Source: Sepiola atlantica (Eukaryota; Mollusca; Cephalopoda; Sepiida; Sepiolidae). From it: 64,000 nucleotides of DNA. The position numbers were made by a program, and so were the translations under genes. The stretch is taken from the NCBI GenBank assembly GCA_963556195.1, contig OY744551.1, positions 12,094,096 through 12,158,095 of the forward strand, written 5' to 3'. Positions 14,020-44,102 of this stretch are shown here, one piece after another; position 1 is the first letter of the stretch, and every line of letters starts with the position of its first letter. The notes under the pieces were generated by a model, which made no database searches, was not told the DNA's origin, and worked only from the letters and a program-made list of their open reading frames with translations.

Positions 14020-14476
14020 CTATGCTCAACCTAAGCGCACATGAACTCCGTATTTTATGTAAATACGTACTCTGCCTAACTACATTTTTCACAACAATAC
14101 TATTAACTGATTTAAAGGGAGGTGATGGTGGCTAAGTTGTTAACGTCACGACTGACAACCTGAGTGCCCAAGTCCGAATCCAGTTCGTTTCACAGGAACA
14201 CTTTCACTTAGGATGTCAGCAACCTTTACGTGTCCCGTCTTATGTGTTTCTAGAAACATATCGGGGAAACAAATGCGAACAATAGCACCATCTGATTTAT
14301 ACGAAAAAAATGAATTTACTGATTTAAAAACAATAGAACTTACCATTCTTGATTTTGTCCCATTCGTTGAATTCGAACCTCTTGTCGGTGTATTTGACAT
14401 CGGCGGCGGCCATCAACATACGGCAGATCTCGGCACGGCCGCGGCCATTGAAGTAGTAGAGAGTGTAGTTAGGCAT
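391..14476 (-). CDS. S-crystallin / sigma-class GST-like gene A (six coding exons, 217 aa)
   Basis: Join on the minus strand: 14476-14344, 9636-9541, 9004-8889, 5754-5719, 4108-4001, 555-391. The total is 654 nt, in frame, ending in TAG. The product begins [16 protein letters not shown] and ends KKRSNTNW. The N-terminal thioredoxin-like GST domain (about residues 1-80) has the family Tyr8, Trp39, cis-Pro52 in a VPVL motif, and Glu64-Thr65 where GSTs bind the gamma-glutamyl group. The helical domain follows and is Met/Cys-rich (MMLCDMMCY), as in lens S-crystallins. Family knowledge: cephalopod S-crystallins are sigma-class GST relatives that fill the lens, most with weak or no GST activity. 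All five introns are GT-AG, in phases 1, 1, 0, 0, 0. It is divergent to gene B at 25129-43727. Family and structure are very likely; lens role versus retained enzyme cannot be told from sequence. Confidence 0.95.
1526..1747. repeat. Two-copy tandem repeat, 126-bp period
   Basis: agaacttgaagcataaa...ccaaacc starts at 1526 and again at 1652, nearly identical, in intron 5 of gene A. Contains cccaaaaagggttgatatgc. Confidence 0.85.
2440..3600. repeat. Tandem/interspersed repeat with a decayed transposon-like core
   Basis: A segment containing ttgtccaccaggtttcagtc recurs at about 2440-2540, 2960-3070 and 3150-3260. A weaker inverted match follows at 3490-3600. Between the copies, about 2755-2830 translates as [16 protein letters not shown], which weakly resembles the SPDL..CDFF segment of mariner transposases. 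It lies in intron 5 of gene A. The class is a guess. Confidence 0.4.
4001..4108 (-). CDS. S-crystallin gene A, coding exon 5
   Basis: 108 nt, phase 0 at both ends, encoding [19 protein letters not shown]...GDQ (residues 128-163). The acceptor is TTTTTCAG|CC. The donor is CAG|GTACGC, the only one of the ten donors here that is not GTAAG. Eight of 36 residues differ from gene B. Confidence 0.95.
4340..4645 (+). repeat. Interspersed repeat family 1 (copy a), SINE-like
   Basis: The core begins gttctaggaggtccaccctc and runs through cccactttcccgacc to ggaggtaaataa. Near-identical copies lie at 6290-6630 and 58445-58770. This copy lacks the ggcttgatttacgccggtc block present in the other two. A high-GC island against AT-rich flanks. 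No coding capacity. Confidence 0.8.
4993..5711. repeat. Degenerate ~22-bp minisatellite in gene A intron 4
   Basis: About 30 degenerate copies of a unit like aatggtaaacttaatgttaaac. The array ends about 10 nt from the donor of mini-exon 4 (5718 on the minus strand), so it fills the start of intron 4. Copies differ by point changes and small indels, so it is old. Confidence 0.85.
5719..5754 (-). CDS. S-crystallin gene A, variable mini-exon 4
   Basis: A 36-nt exon encoding 12 residues, [12 protein letters not shown], with acceptor TTCTTCCAG|GG and donor GCA|GTAAGTA. It matches in length and phase a 36-nt exon of gene B but only half the residues agree. It corresponds to the central loop insert that separates lens S-crystallins from ordinary sigma GSTs (family knowledge). 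Too short for ordinary ORF calling. Confidence 0.9.
6290..6630 (+). repeat. Interspersed repeat family 1 (copy b)
   Basis: Fuller copy including ggcttgatttacgccggtc before the shared core. It ends cctcctggggaggtaaata. The fossil transposase fragments begin directly after it. Confidence 0.8.
6640..7440 (+). pseudogene. Decayed mariner/Tc-like transposase fragments
   Basis: Translated in pieces with frameshifts. 6660-6720 reads [12 protein letters not shown], the segment around the third catalytic Asp of mariner-type transposases. A second decayed version lies near 6935-6990. At 7215-7430 there is an SSDCN...FFVYDWVEQ stretch followed by a C-terminal-like tail ([15 protein letters not shown]...[12 protein letters not shown]). 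Partial repeats of the same region in tandem suggest internal duplication or nested copies. Far too broken to work. The tail survives, inverted, in gene B intron 3 at about 37720-37850. Confidence 0.6.
7560..8215. repeat. Cluster of fold-back repeats, family 2
   Basis: Family 2 consists of units with ends like gaggattgat..ataatacatat and an internal cggccgaaacgttgtgagaa segment. Copies here: 7560-7680, 7820-7915 and 8095-8215. More copies are at 10920-11030, 11440-11575, 37190-37300, 37475-37585, 53280-53400 and several within 55310-55665, in both orientations. Probably short non-autonomous elements; class unknown. Confidence 0.65.
8889..9004 (-). CDS. S-crystallin gene A, coding exon 3
   Basis: 116 nt taking the frame from phase 1 to phase 0. 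It encodes residues 77-115 ([11 protein letters not shown]...KNGRFM), the start of the all-helical domain. It differs from gene B at only two residues (Val89/Ile, Leu100/Met). The acceptor is CTTCCAG|GT and the donor ATG|GTAAGTC. Confidence 0.95.
9541..9636 (-). CDS. S-crystallin gene A, coding exon 2
   Basis: 96 nt, phase 1 at both ends. It encodes residues 45-77 ([14 protein letters not shown]...ARYLAREH), with the GST cis-proline Pro52 and the Glu64-Thr65-Met pair in the position of the usual Gln/Glu-Ser. The acceptor is TTTCAAG|AT and the donor CACG|GTAAGTC. Confidence 0.95.
11095..11575 (+). repeat. tRNA-derived SINE-like element
   Basis: ggttcaatcc at about 11145 fits a pol III B box. 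Downstream, gtcaattaaataaagg...gttcgaaa recurs at 52555-52595 and about 55170-55200. The element runs into a family 2 unit carrying cggctgaaacgttgt. A second copy of the head is at 52430-52595. Confidence 0.55.
12000..12420 (+). mobile_element. Non-LTR element tail (family 3) with (ATT)n tail
   Basis: Homologous, in the opposite orientation, to 22420-22845 and 23426-23890 (shared pieces: cagattggcggggtttattg, aatcactgatgatgacctg). In each copy the 3' side ends in a long AAT/ATT run, here 12307-12417. This fits a retroposed LINE 3' end or SINE with a trinucleotide tail. Confidence 0.6.
13005..13200 (-). repeat. Interspersed repeat family 1, diverged inverse copy
   Basis: Inverse match to family 1 (ttttgaaaagccagc, gattagcaataaactaagcc), heavily diverged. 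It lies in intron 1 of gene A. A similar scrap is at about 24668-24730 (ggtcagaaagtgagatttga). Confidence 0.55.
14112..14290 (+). repeat. tRNA-like SINE head in gene A intron 1
   Basis: ggtggctaagttgttaacg resembles a pol III A box. aagtccgaatccag, about 45 nt later, resembles a B box, with spacing like a long-variable-arm tRNA. The sequence continues without tRNA 3' end features, so a SINE rather than a working tRNA gene. Confidence 0.45.
14344..14476 (-). CDS. S-crystallin gene A, coding exon 1
   Basis: 133 nt encoding residues 1-44 plus one base (phase 1). It holds the catalytic-position Tyr8, the GRGRAE turn and Trp39. The start was chosen because MPNYTLYYF is the family N-terminus and the context gccgatATGcc is identical in gene B. 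The donor reads AATG|GTAAGTT. An ATG 13 codons upstream (14515) is in frame but lies beyond the homology, so it is treated as leader. Confidence 0.95.
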
Positions 14477-14571
14477 ATCGGCGTTTTTTTTTTTGCGCGT
14501 AGAGCAATTCAACAAAGGTGATCACAGGAGAAGATGTTTGCTTCTGGTGTTGCTTAACCGGTCGACATCGC

Positions 14572-14579
14572 CTTTTATG
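14572..14579 (-). promoter_or_regulatory. TATA-like box of S-crystallin gene A
   Basis: CATAAAAG read on the minus strand, about 100 nt upstream of the start codon. Gene B has TATAAAAG about 90 nt upstream of its start, so the spacing supports both. A start site near 14545 would give a leader of about 70 nt. A TGAGTGA sequence (one mismatch from an AP-1 site) lies just upstream at 14588-14594. Confidence 0.55.
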
Positions 14580-15001
14580 AGAGTAACTGAGTGAACTAAT
14601 TATGTGTCACCTGTAATTAACGGCAGGTGCAAAACCTCGAGCAAAGCATTTTTTACATTGTGCTCTTTACGTATTTTTACACAGGTTGATTGCGTTCAAA
14701 ATGCAGTAAGACGCACCGCCCTCTGGATTGATTACAGCTTGTTGACACGTTTCTTATTGTCTTGTCTGCACTGTGTCATAAATTGTCTTTCTAATTGGGA
14801 GATTTAAATTAAGTGTGCAGCGACATGGAGCACATTTGGGAATGTGCCATGGAAGAATCTCGGGTTAAAAGTATGATATTATACATTTGTGGTTTTCAAA
14901 TTTGAGGAAAAACCAGATTATGGGATTGAACATTAACATTTAAAAAAATTTCAGACAACGAAACAAAAATAATTTAGCTATACGAATATCTTTAATTCAA
15001 A

Positions 15002-15068
<67 letters not shown>

Positions 15069-15779
15069 CGTGTGTGATAAAAACAAACGAAAACGCAAAT
15101 TTAAATTCGGTAATAAATAATCAAGAAACGAGAGATTTTACCGGTTTGTTTCCGATCAACTAACGTCTTCAGAGACAGTGAATATTTTAAATTTATTCGA
15201 TAACGGTTTACAACATAGGCAAAAGACAAACGCACAACGGGATGATATTGGCACGTGTTGAATAATTTGAAAAAAAAAAGAATAATAGAACGTGTGCGGG
15301 AGAGAACGTTAAAATGGAAGAAGGGGGTAGAAGAAAAAAAAAGAAAAGAAAGGAAATGAAAATATGGATGAAACGTGGCAAAAAAAGCAAAGTTACTTGA
15401 ACCGCGATCGCAGTTATTAAAGCAGCGGCGTGCTGTATTACATTGTTTCAGTGTAACGGCCAGATGTATAAAACTCATTATATACGAACATTAACAGGAT
15501 CGCAAACAAAAAAATAGCACTTACGCACTAGTCATACACATAAGCACTTTCACTCACAATTGAAACTTTGAAAACTAATATTGATATTACGCTGGGCGAA
15601 TGCTTTCTAACAAACTTCCTAAGACCAAGTAGTCTCTCCCACGTCGCAAGTGCATCAAAAGCGCTATAATACCTCTATCATCACCATCTAACGTAAACCT
15701 CAGACTCAGATATTTTCCTTTAGCAAAAATGTGGCAAACATGCAGCAAAAACCTAACATTTTCACACATCCTGTCTTTC

Positions 15780-15786
15780 GCGGGGA

Positions 15787-15843
<57 letters not shown>

Positions 15844-15856
15844 AGGTCCCCGTGAA

Positions 15857-15892
<36 letters not shown>

Positions 15893-15903
15893 AGGTCCCC
15901 GTG

Positions 15904-15969
<66 letters not shown>

Positions 15970-16011
15970 AGGTCCCCGTGAAATATATATATATGTATAT
16001 ATATATATGTA

Positions 16012-16101
<90 letters not shown>

Positions 16102-16107
16102 TCCCAG

Positions 16108-16157
<50 letters not shown>

Positions 16158-16165
16158 TCCCAGTG

Positions 16166-16204
<39 letters not shown>

Positions 16205-16230
16205 TCCCAGTGAAATATATATATATATAT
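15780..16230. repeat. (TA)n tracts with recurrent GGTCCC(C/A)GTGAAA islands
   Basis: Six plus-oriented islands start at 15845, 15894, 15971, 16100, 16156 and 16203; one inverse variant is near 15778. Each is flanked on both sides by long TA runs. Further islands are at 16779 (inverse), 18168, 18431 (inverse) and 18977. Islands are 11-13 nt and nearly invariant while the TA runs vary in length. Confidence 0.85.
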
Positions 16231-16369
16231 AACTTAAATAACTTTAAAAATAGGACCCTTATTTTGGCTGATGGGAAGAGAAGGATGAAGGTAATCCGAC
16301 GTGATGGTAAAATGAAAAAGGAAAACCAAAAACTGGATGTTTTTTATGTGTACATCAACGTTTCGTCTT

Positions 16370-16429
16370 TGGCGGTAAGAGAAAGAGGTGGGGGATGAGC
16401 TCATCCCCCACCTCTTTCTCTTACCGCCA
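16370..16429. repeat. Perfect 60-bp palindrome without spacer
   Basis: 30-nt arms, centre GAGCTC at 16397-16402; every base pairs. It is flanked by a longer interrupted inverted repeat: aaaaccaaaaactggatg at about 16322 and its reverse complement near 16675. It could extrude as a cruciform or mark an inverted junction. Confidence 0.9.
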
Positions 16430-16695
16430 GCCACAGTAGTCCTTGCTCCCTCCATCCTTTCTTTTTTTTCTCACTCATTCTCTTCATTCATTTTTATTCT
16501 CTAACAAGTACGGACGTCCACCAAGACGTGGCTATTATTTTCATTTTATTTTATTTTTCCTCCCAACATGTCTACCCTACATGTATTTGTACTTCCATGA
16601 CATCTTTTCTCTATATCATCATCCTGATGAAGTCTTATGAATAAAGACGAAACGTTGATGTACACATAAAAAACATCCAGTTTTTGGTTTTCCTT

Positions 16696-16779
<84 letters not shown>

Positions 16780-16789
16780 TTCACGGGGA

Positions 16790-18978
<2,189 letters not shown>

Positions 18979-18982
18979 TCCC

Positions 18983-19019
<37 letters not shown>

Positions 19020-19082
19020 TATATATATATGTATATATATATATATAATATGTATATATATATATATATAATATGTATATAT

Positions 19083-19174
<92 letters not shown>

Positions 19175-19406
19175 ATATCTAGGCAGAATCTTCTTTTGCA
19201 GGCAAGTATTGTTGAATATAAGAGACAACTCATGTCTAGATATCCTTTGGTAGATTTTTTCCATAGTCCGATTCAGGATCTTAGTTTCGGAGGGGAATTG
19301 GCTGATGAATTTGCCATAATTTGGATTTGTCTCCCAAGTACTTTCAGACCAATCCGGGTCTATCTTCAGTGGGATTGAGGTTAATCAGGTACAGACCATG
19401 TGTTTG

Positions 19407-19460
<54 letters not shown>

Positions 19461-19696
19461 TTTGTTTTAAGACTATATGTTACATCTCTCTGTGCGATTC
19501 ATTAAGATTCTTATTTATTTTTTTATTTTTTATTATTGTATAGTTTTGCATTGTTTTCTCAAAACTTATTTTTATAAAATATCTTTCTAATATTTTTAAT
19601 ATATGGAGGAGATCTGTATTTGAGTTCATTAATTGTTATGTAATCGCTGGATGTTTACGGAGGGTATATTTTGTCAGTAAAAGAGTTCATCTAAAG

Positions 19697-20294
19697 TAGG
19701 GGCGGGCAACCTCCGGCCCGCGGGCTACATCCGGCCTGCGAAGGCTTAGCGTCCGGCCCGCCACCCTGCTAGGCTTTATTATTGCCATCCGGCCCGCGGA
19801 CCTCCCAGTAAAACTCATATCATTTTGTGACATAGACATAAAAGTAGGTTTCAATTAAGATTTACAGTGGGATGAAAATGTATGAATATCACCGAGCGAT
19901 TATGCATGTATATTTCATTTTTCTTTAACTATTAAGAGATAAACCTAGTAAAAGAGAAAGAGAGAGACAAAGAGGAAACGAGAGACAAGGAAAGGGCATG
20001 AAACATAGAACCTATGTGAGGTGTGTCAAAACGAATGCTGGATCAACTTGCTTCTTCCCCCGTCATTATTTTTTATGATTCCAAAATGGCTCTTCGTCGG
20101 CGCCTTTTAGAACATCACATACAGAAGTCTCCTGAAAAAAAAATCAGATTTGTCGAGTGTTCAATGCAATTTTTGTACAATTTATTCATGTAAACAAAAT
20201 ATAGTAATTCTGAGATTTCGTTTTTCACTCCGGCCCGCGATCTCCTTCCAAAACTCAGATCTGGCCCTCACTCTGAAAAGGTTGCCCGCCCCTG
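19697..20294. mobile_element. hAT-type non-autonomous transposon (MITE), 598 bp
   Basis: Ends TAGGGGCGGGCAACCT and AGGTTGCCCGCCCCTG form ~16-bp terminal inverted repeats. They are flanked by an exact 8-bp target duplication, ATCTAAAG (19689-19696 and 20295-20302). TIR type and 8-bp duplication are those of hAT elements. Internal CCGGCCCGC motifs repeat. No ORF. Confidence 0.88.
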
Positions 20295-20678
20295 ATCTAA
20301 AGGAATATCTAATGTTTTAATAATCATTGTCATATGGATTCGTGTTAGGTTAACTTTATTTAGTATTTAGTTAATTATATTGGCTTTATTTTAGAAGGTT
20401 AATGAGTGTTTTGGAGTAGAAGGTTTGGTTCACTCTTTCACGGCTATAACGTGGAAAACGACTGGCTCTAGCTGTTTTGGTTTAGTTTTTCGCGTAGAAA
20501 GTTGTAGAACATGTCACCGGAACAGATGTCGCATGTATTCTCTATTTTTCAGACAAAAAAAACATCTGAATTTTAGAACTTGTATGTGAACATTTCCTTT
20601 AGTCTGTCTTCCTACAATCTAAGTCGGACACAATGTCAATGACACCTCAAAGAGGAGAATATAAAGGAGTCGGTTATC

Positions 20679-20797
20679 TTAATAGGGCATACTCGCGTGA
20701 ACACACAGGCTATCGTTAGATCAAGGAAGTTAAGCGACGTGGAGCCTGGCCAGTACCATATGGGTGATCATTTAGGTATCATAGGCGCTGTATATCA
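20679..20797 (+). pseudogene. 5S rRNA-like sequence (relic or 5S-derived SINE head)
   Basis: gatcaaggaagttaagcgac, then cagtaccatatgggtgatca and tcataggcgctgta follow the 3' two thirds of animal 5S rRNA in order and spacing. gcatactcgcgtgaacac fits its 5' part. Several universally conserved bases are changed and the ends are unclear, so a pseudogene or SINE3-type head rather than a working gene. Confidence 0.6.
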
Positions 20798-21424
20798 TCT
20801 TCCCATGACCTGGATATACATGCGGCTTGGACTGCTTATGAATTTTATATTCCCTAGAAACTTCCTCTTTCGGAGGAAGCAGACATAGCCCGACTAGTGC
20901 TAAATACCACACCAGGTTTGTATATTAACGAAGACCGACATGGTTGTAGATATTAACTACCCAACAAGCGGGACCCGGATCTCGGCGTTTGCCAGGAAAA
21001 CTGAGCAAACCCCAAATTGAAACCCTCTAAAATATATTAACCGGAAAGACACCTTTCGCCCCAAATGCTAAGAATTTATCACGATATAAAAATATTCGTA
21101 AATAGAACTGAGCGTAATAAATTGTAACATGAAAGCAATCATCGAATAATAAAAAAACAGTAGTTAATTAATGAGAGTTCGCTTTGTAAAGCAATATGTA
21201 AATTAGTTAATCTTCAGACATTAATAGCATATCAATGACAGAGTATATTAGAAAGCTTTTTTGTATAGTGAATAAGGAGGTGGTCTTTTAATCTCACTAT
21301 CGGTGAGACAAATGGTTAAATAATATATATTTTAAAAACACTTTTATTCACCCCAAACAAGGTATATTGCCAATGAAACGTAACTGTGAATTGGGCGCAA
21401 TACTTAAAGGAACATCCTAAGTAG

Positions 21425-21890
21425 GGAATTTAGCACCAAGATGTCTGTTCAGATTACATTAACATGTCAGCATGTTCGTACTGTCAGGGATGCAGTGAAT
21501 TCCAAAGGTTTGCAGTTTGAGGGAGGAAACTATTAGAGTAGAATGCTTTCCGGCATTCGGGGAACTTTACAGTGAAGAGGTGGAATTCTGCTGCTTGTTC
21601 AGTTGGTCATGAGTATTTAAATCGAAGGGGCACCATTGCCGCGAGTTTATCGGAGCACATTCCATTGAAGTACTTGTAAAACAAGCATAGAGATGCGATA
21701 TTGCGGCGATGGGACACTGGTTCGCATTGGTTGAAAGTGACGCATCTATTAGATATACCCTCTTTTTTTGGACCCTGTCTAATAGGGAGTAAATAGTGGT
21801 TGTTGCTCCAGCCCAGATGTGGCAACAATACTCTATGCATTGGCTTTATAGAACTATGGAATATTGGCAGCTGTGATAAGTTTCTAGCGG
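21425..21890 (-). pseudogene. LINE (jockey/CR1-like) ORF2 3' fragment
   Basis: The minus strand reads SSIKPMHRVLLPHLGW, then SHRRNIASLCLFYKYFNGMCSDKLAAMVPLRF, then, frameshifted, SLKLQTFGIHCIPDSTNM. This is the conserved tail after the reverse transcriptase of jockey/CR1-type LINEs. It is 5'-truncated, with a telomeric-type tract directly at the 5' break. Confidence 0.75.
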
Positions 21891-21892
21891 GG

Positions 21893-21952
21893 TTAGGGTT
21901 AGGGTTAGGGTTAGGGTTAGGGTTAGGGTTAGGGTTAGGGTTAGGGTTAGGG
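21893..21952 (+). repeat. Interstitial telomeric repeat, 10 x TTAGGG
   Basis: Ten perfect TTAGGG units. They abut the 5' end of a truncated LINE fragment on the minus strand. Short telomere-like scraps also occur near 1868 and 46208. Confidence 0.95.
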
Positions 21953-22418
21953 TAGATATAAACGTACAGATTAATTAACAACATATATTCGGTGAAAACC
22001 TTTCATGACTGTGAACATTGTGCGATAATTTACCCGAAAATATATATGAAGAGATTATATGGTTACTAGGTGTACCCGTGACCCGTTGGTTCACACTCAC
22101 TAAAAGTAATTATTATACTTTGATTTCATTCAAAAATCCATAAACTATTAAGACATTTTTCTTGCATGACTAAACATTATAAGTCTCTTTACTTCTATAT
22201 TTTGATTTACCCGCTAGGAGCTTTCTACATAAGTCCTTATAAGCGATTGCTTATTGGCAATGACCAGTGGTTGGTAGAATTACCAGGAATCCAAAAACCC
22301 TCATAACAACTTAATGACATCACCATATTTAGTAATCCTAAGCACCATCGGAAAAGAAAACACGTTCAGACGCATTGCTTCTTCAATTCTTACTCGTAAA
22401 AATTGTTATTAATTAATA

Positions 22419-22419
<1 letters not shown>

Positions 22420-22488
<69 letters not shown>

Positions 22489-22845
22489 TACTCACTAGGA
22501 GTTCTCACACAGGTCATCAGTGATTGCTCACCGACAACCAATGGTATTCTCTGGAGTCTGAGTGACAACAAGTCTCCCCAGATTTCCAGTATTCTCCACC
22601 TCTTTTCGATAGCCACCGCAAATAAATTAGTAGTATCACAATAGCCGCTTACCATTTCTCGCTGGTAAGGACCATTGGTCTTCTCTGGGATTTGGGTGGC
22701 AATAAGCCTCCCCGAGGTCCCAGCAGTCTCTGCACTTCCAGTAGGGGTCTGGTTTGTGCTGTCCCTCCTCGGTCTTCTCATCCTCCTTGACCCTATGCAA
22801 ATATTTTGTATGGTGTCAGCCTAGGCTGGTACCATTATTTTTATT
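22420..22845 (-). mobile_element. Non-LTR element tail (family 3), copy with (AAT)n tail
   Basis: On the minus strand it starts near aatggtaccagcc, continues through gcttattgccacccaaatcc, and ends in an AAT run (22421-22490 as ATT on plus). Same family as 12000-12420 and 23426-23890. The 97-codon ORF through it has no recognisable domain. Confidence 0.6.
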
Positions 22846-22889
22846 AGCATTATTATTAGTATTATTATTAGTATTTCATAGTAGTCTTT

Positions 22890-23890
<1,001 letters not shown>

Positions 23891-23911
23891 TACCATTACA
23901 TTGTGTGCCTG

Positions 23912-24029
<118 letters not shown>

Positions 24030-24100
24030 GAAGTAGAGAATATTATATTGCAATCCAATTTGCATACGTGTTTGTGGTGTATACAGAAACGCGTATGTAA

Positions 24101-24442
24101 ATTAGATGACAACGCCTAAAAAGAACATCACTATTTCTCTAAATGCGTACATTAACATGAATAAATATTAAGGAGTAGTTGAATCAATGTTAAATGGGAG
24201 TGGGAGAAAGAAATACATAGGAAGATGAGAAAGAGATGGGTCATATTTTAAGATAATTATAAATTACAGCGAATTAGATGACAACGCCTAAAAAGAAAGT
24301 CACTATTTCTCTAAATGCGTACATTAACATGAATATATATCAAGGAATAGTTGAATCAATGTTAAATGGGAGTGGGAGAGGGTAATACATAGGAAGCTCA
24401 GAGAGATGGGTCATATTTTCAGATAATTATAAATTACAGCGA
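24101..24442. repeat. Two-copy tandem repeat, ~172 bp unit
   Basis: Unit begins attagatgacaacgcc at 24101 and again at 24273. The two copies are nearly identical over their length. Not coding. Confidence 0.85.
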
Positions 24443-25034
24443 ATTAGAACATTTAAAATAATTTTTCAAACATAACCTAATCCCAGAACTAAGTTACATT
24501 TTAGCATGATGTTTGTATTATTAATGTATATAAAAAAACCCTTAGTGAAACTAAGTTCATCAGCTCTCATTTAGTAAAATAATTTAAGAAAAAGAACCTG
24601 GCGTGCCTAATATCAACGTATTTAAGTGTCGTTTTCAGTAGATTTTCATGGATTGAGTGATTTATCTTCCACGGCGGGAAGTTGAGACACAAGGTCAGAA
24701 AGTGAGATTTGAAACCAGCACCGAAGAAGTTGATTGTCCAGGGTTAACTGTCTTCGTGCACACCTAATATGCCTTCGACAATTACGGCAACATCAGTCTA
24801 TACGAAAAAGAAGACACCTTTAATTGGCTTAGTTAGTGTTGCTTACTAAGTTCTATCTAACAGCCCAATCGTCGACAATGTGCAAAATAACAAAGATGGC
24901 TGACAACTTAATTCATTGGTGCAAACGCAATTTTCGGATGTTTTTGTCAATTGATCAGCAAGCAGTTCGGCAAAGTTTTAATTAATTACTGGAGACGCAT
25001 TTTTTTTTGGTTTTATGTGACTAATTTTCTTTCG

Positions 25035-25042
25035 TATAAAAG
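25035..25042 (+). promoter_or_regulatory. TATA box of S-crystallin gene B
   Basis: TATAAAAG lies 94 nt upstream of the ATG, placing transcription start near 25065. TGACTAA (AP-1-like, one mismatch) is at 25018-25024. A TGATCAGCA sequence resembling half of a Maf/antioxidant element is at 24952-24960. AP-1/antioxidant elements are known to matter in squid S-crystallin promoters. The assignment here is by motif only. Confidence 0.65.
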
Positions 25043-25128
25043 CAATTGCAGAATCGTCTCGGCACACTGTGAACGAATTGACTGAACTGTCTACAACATT
25101 GTTGCCTTGTGTTCTTCAGAAAGCCGAT

Positions 25129-43727
<18,599 letters not shown>

Positions 43728-43848
43728 ATTATTCCTACGAAGAACAGACCACGTATGATCCCAATTTAATGATTGAAGATTCTGATTTACAATACTCGAT
43801 TTGAAATCGATTCATCAAAAATGGATTAACAACTTCGATGAGTTTAAT

Positions 43849-43854
43849 AATAAA
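43849..43854 (+). promoter_or_regulatory. Candidate polyadenylation signal of S-crystallin gene B
   Basis: AATAAA about 120 nt after the TAA stop. A second AATAAA is at 43914-43919. Either could end the transcript, well before the TIR element at 44103. Confidence 0.55.
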
Positions 43855-44102
43855 AGGGAACATTTGATTTACCTTGACGCCTTATTTTGTATTAAAACTG
43901 ATGGTCTTCATAAAATAAACTCTTTGATTAAATAACCATCTGTTTTTGACTTATCTGTTATTAAACTCAATTTGAATTAAACGACGTGTGTTTCAGTAGA
44001 GCATTCTCCTTATATATTTTCATCTGAAAAATACATGCTAAAATATTCATCAGATTTGGGATTGAGTTATATTTGAAAAAAAAAGTTCCAGTTGAATTTT
44101 TC

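Larger units (their letters stand above)
9637..14343. other. Intron 1 of gene A: repeats only
   Basis: Contains a family 2 repeat at 10920-11030 and a tRNA-derived SINE at 11095-11575. Then come a TA tract at 11580-11620, an (act)n tract at 11801-11930, a LINE-tail-like element with an (ATT)n tail at 12000-12420, a family 1 scrap, GATA/GA tracts at 13945-14016, and a tRNA-like segment at 14116-14290. About 9650-10900 shows nothing I recognise. Confidence 0.6.

Noticed and set aside
14213..14521. 102-codon plus-strand ORF over gene A exon 1
   Set aside because: Antisense shadow of a well supported coding exon.
25069..25128. N-terminal extension of gene B from the ATG at 25069
   Set aside because: Too close to the predicted cap site, not present in gene A, and outside the family's conserved N-terminus.
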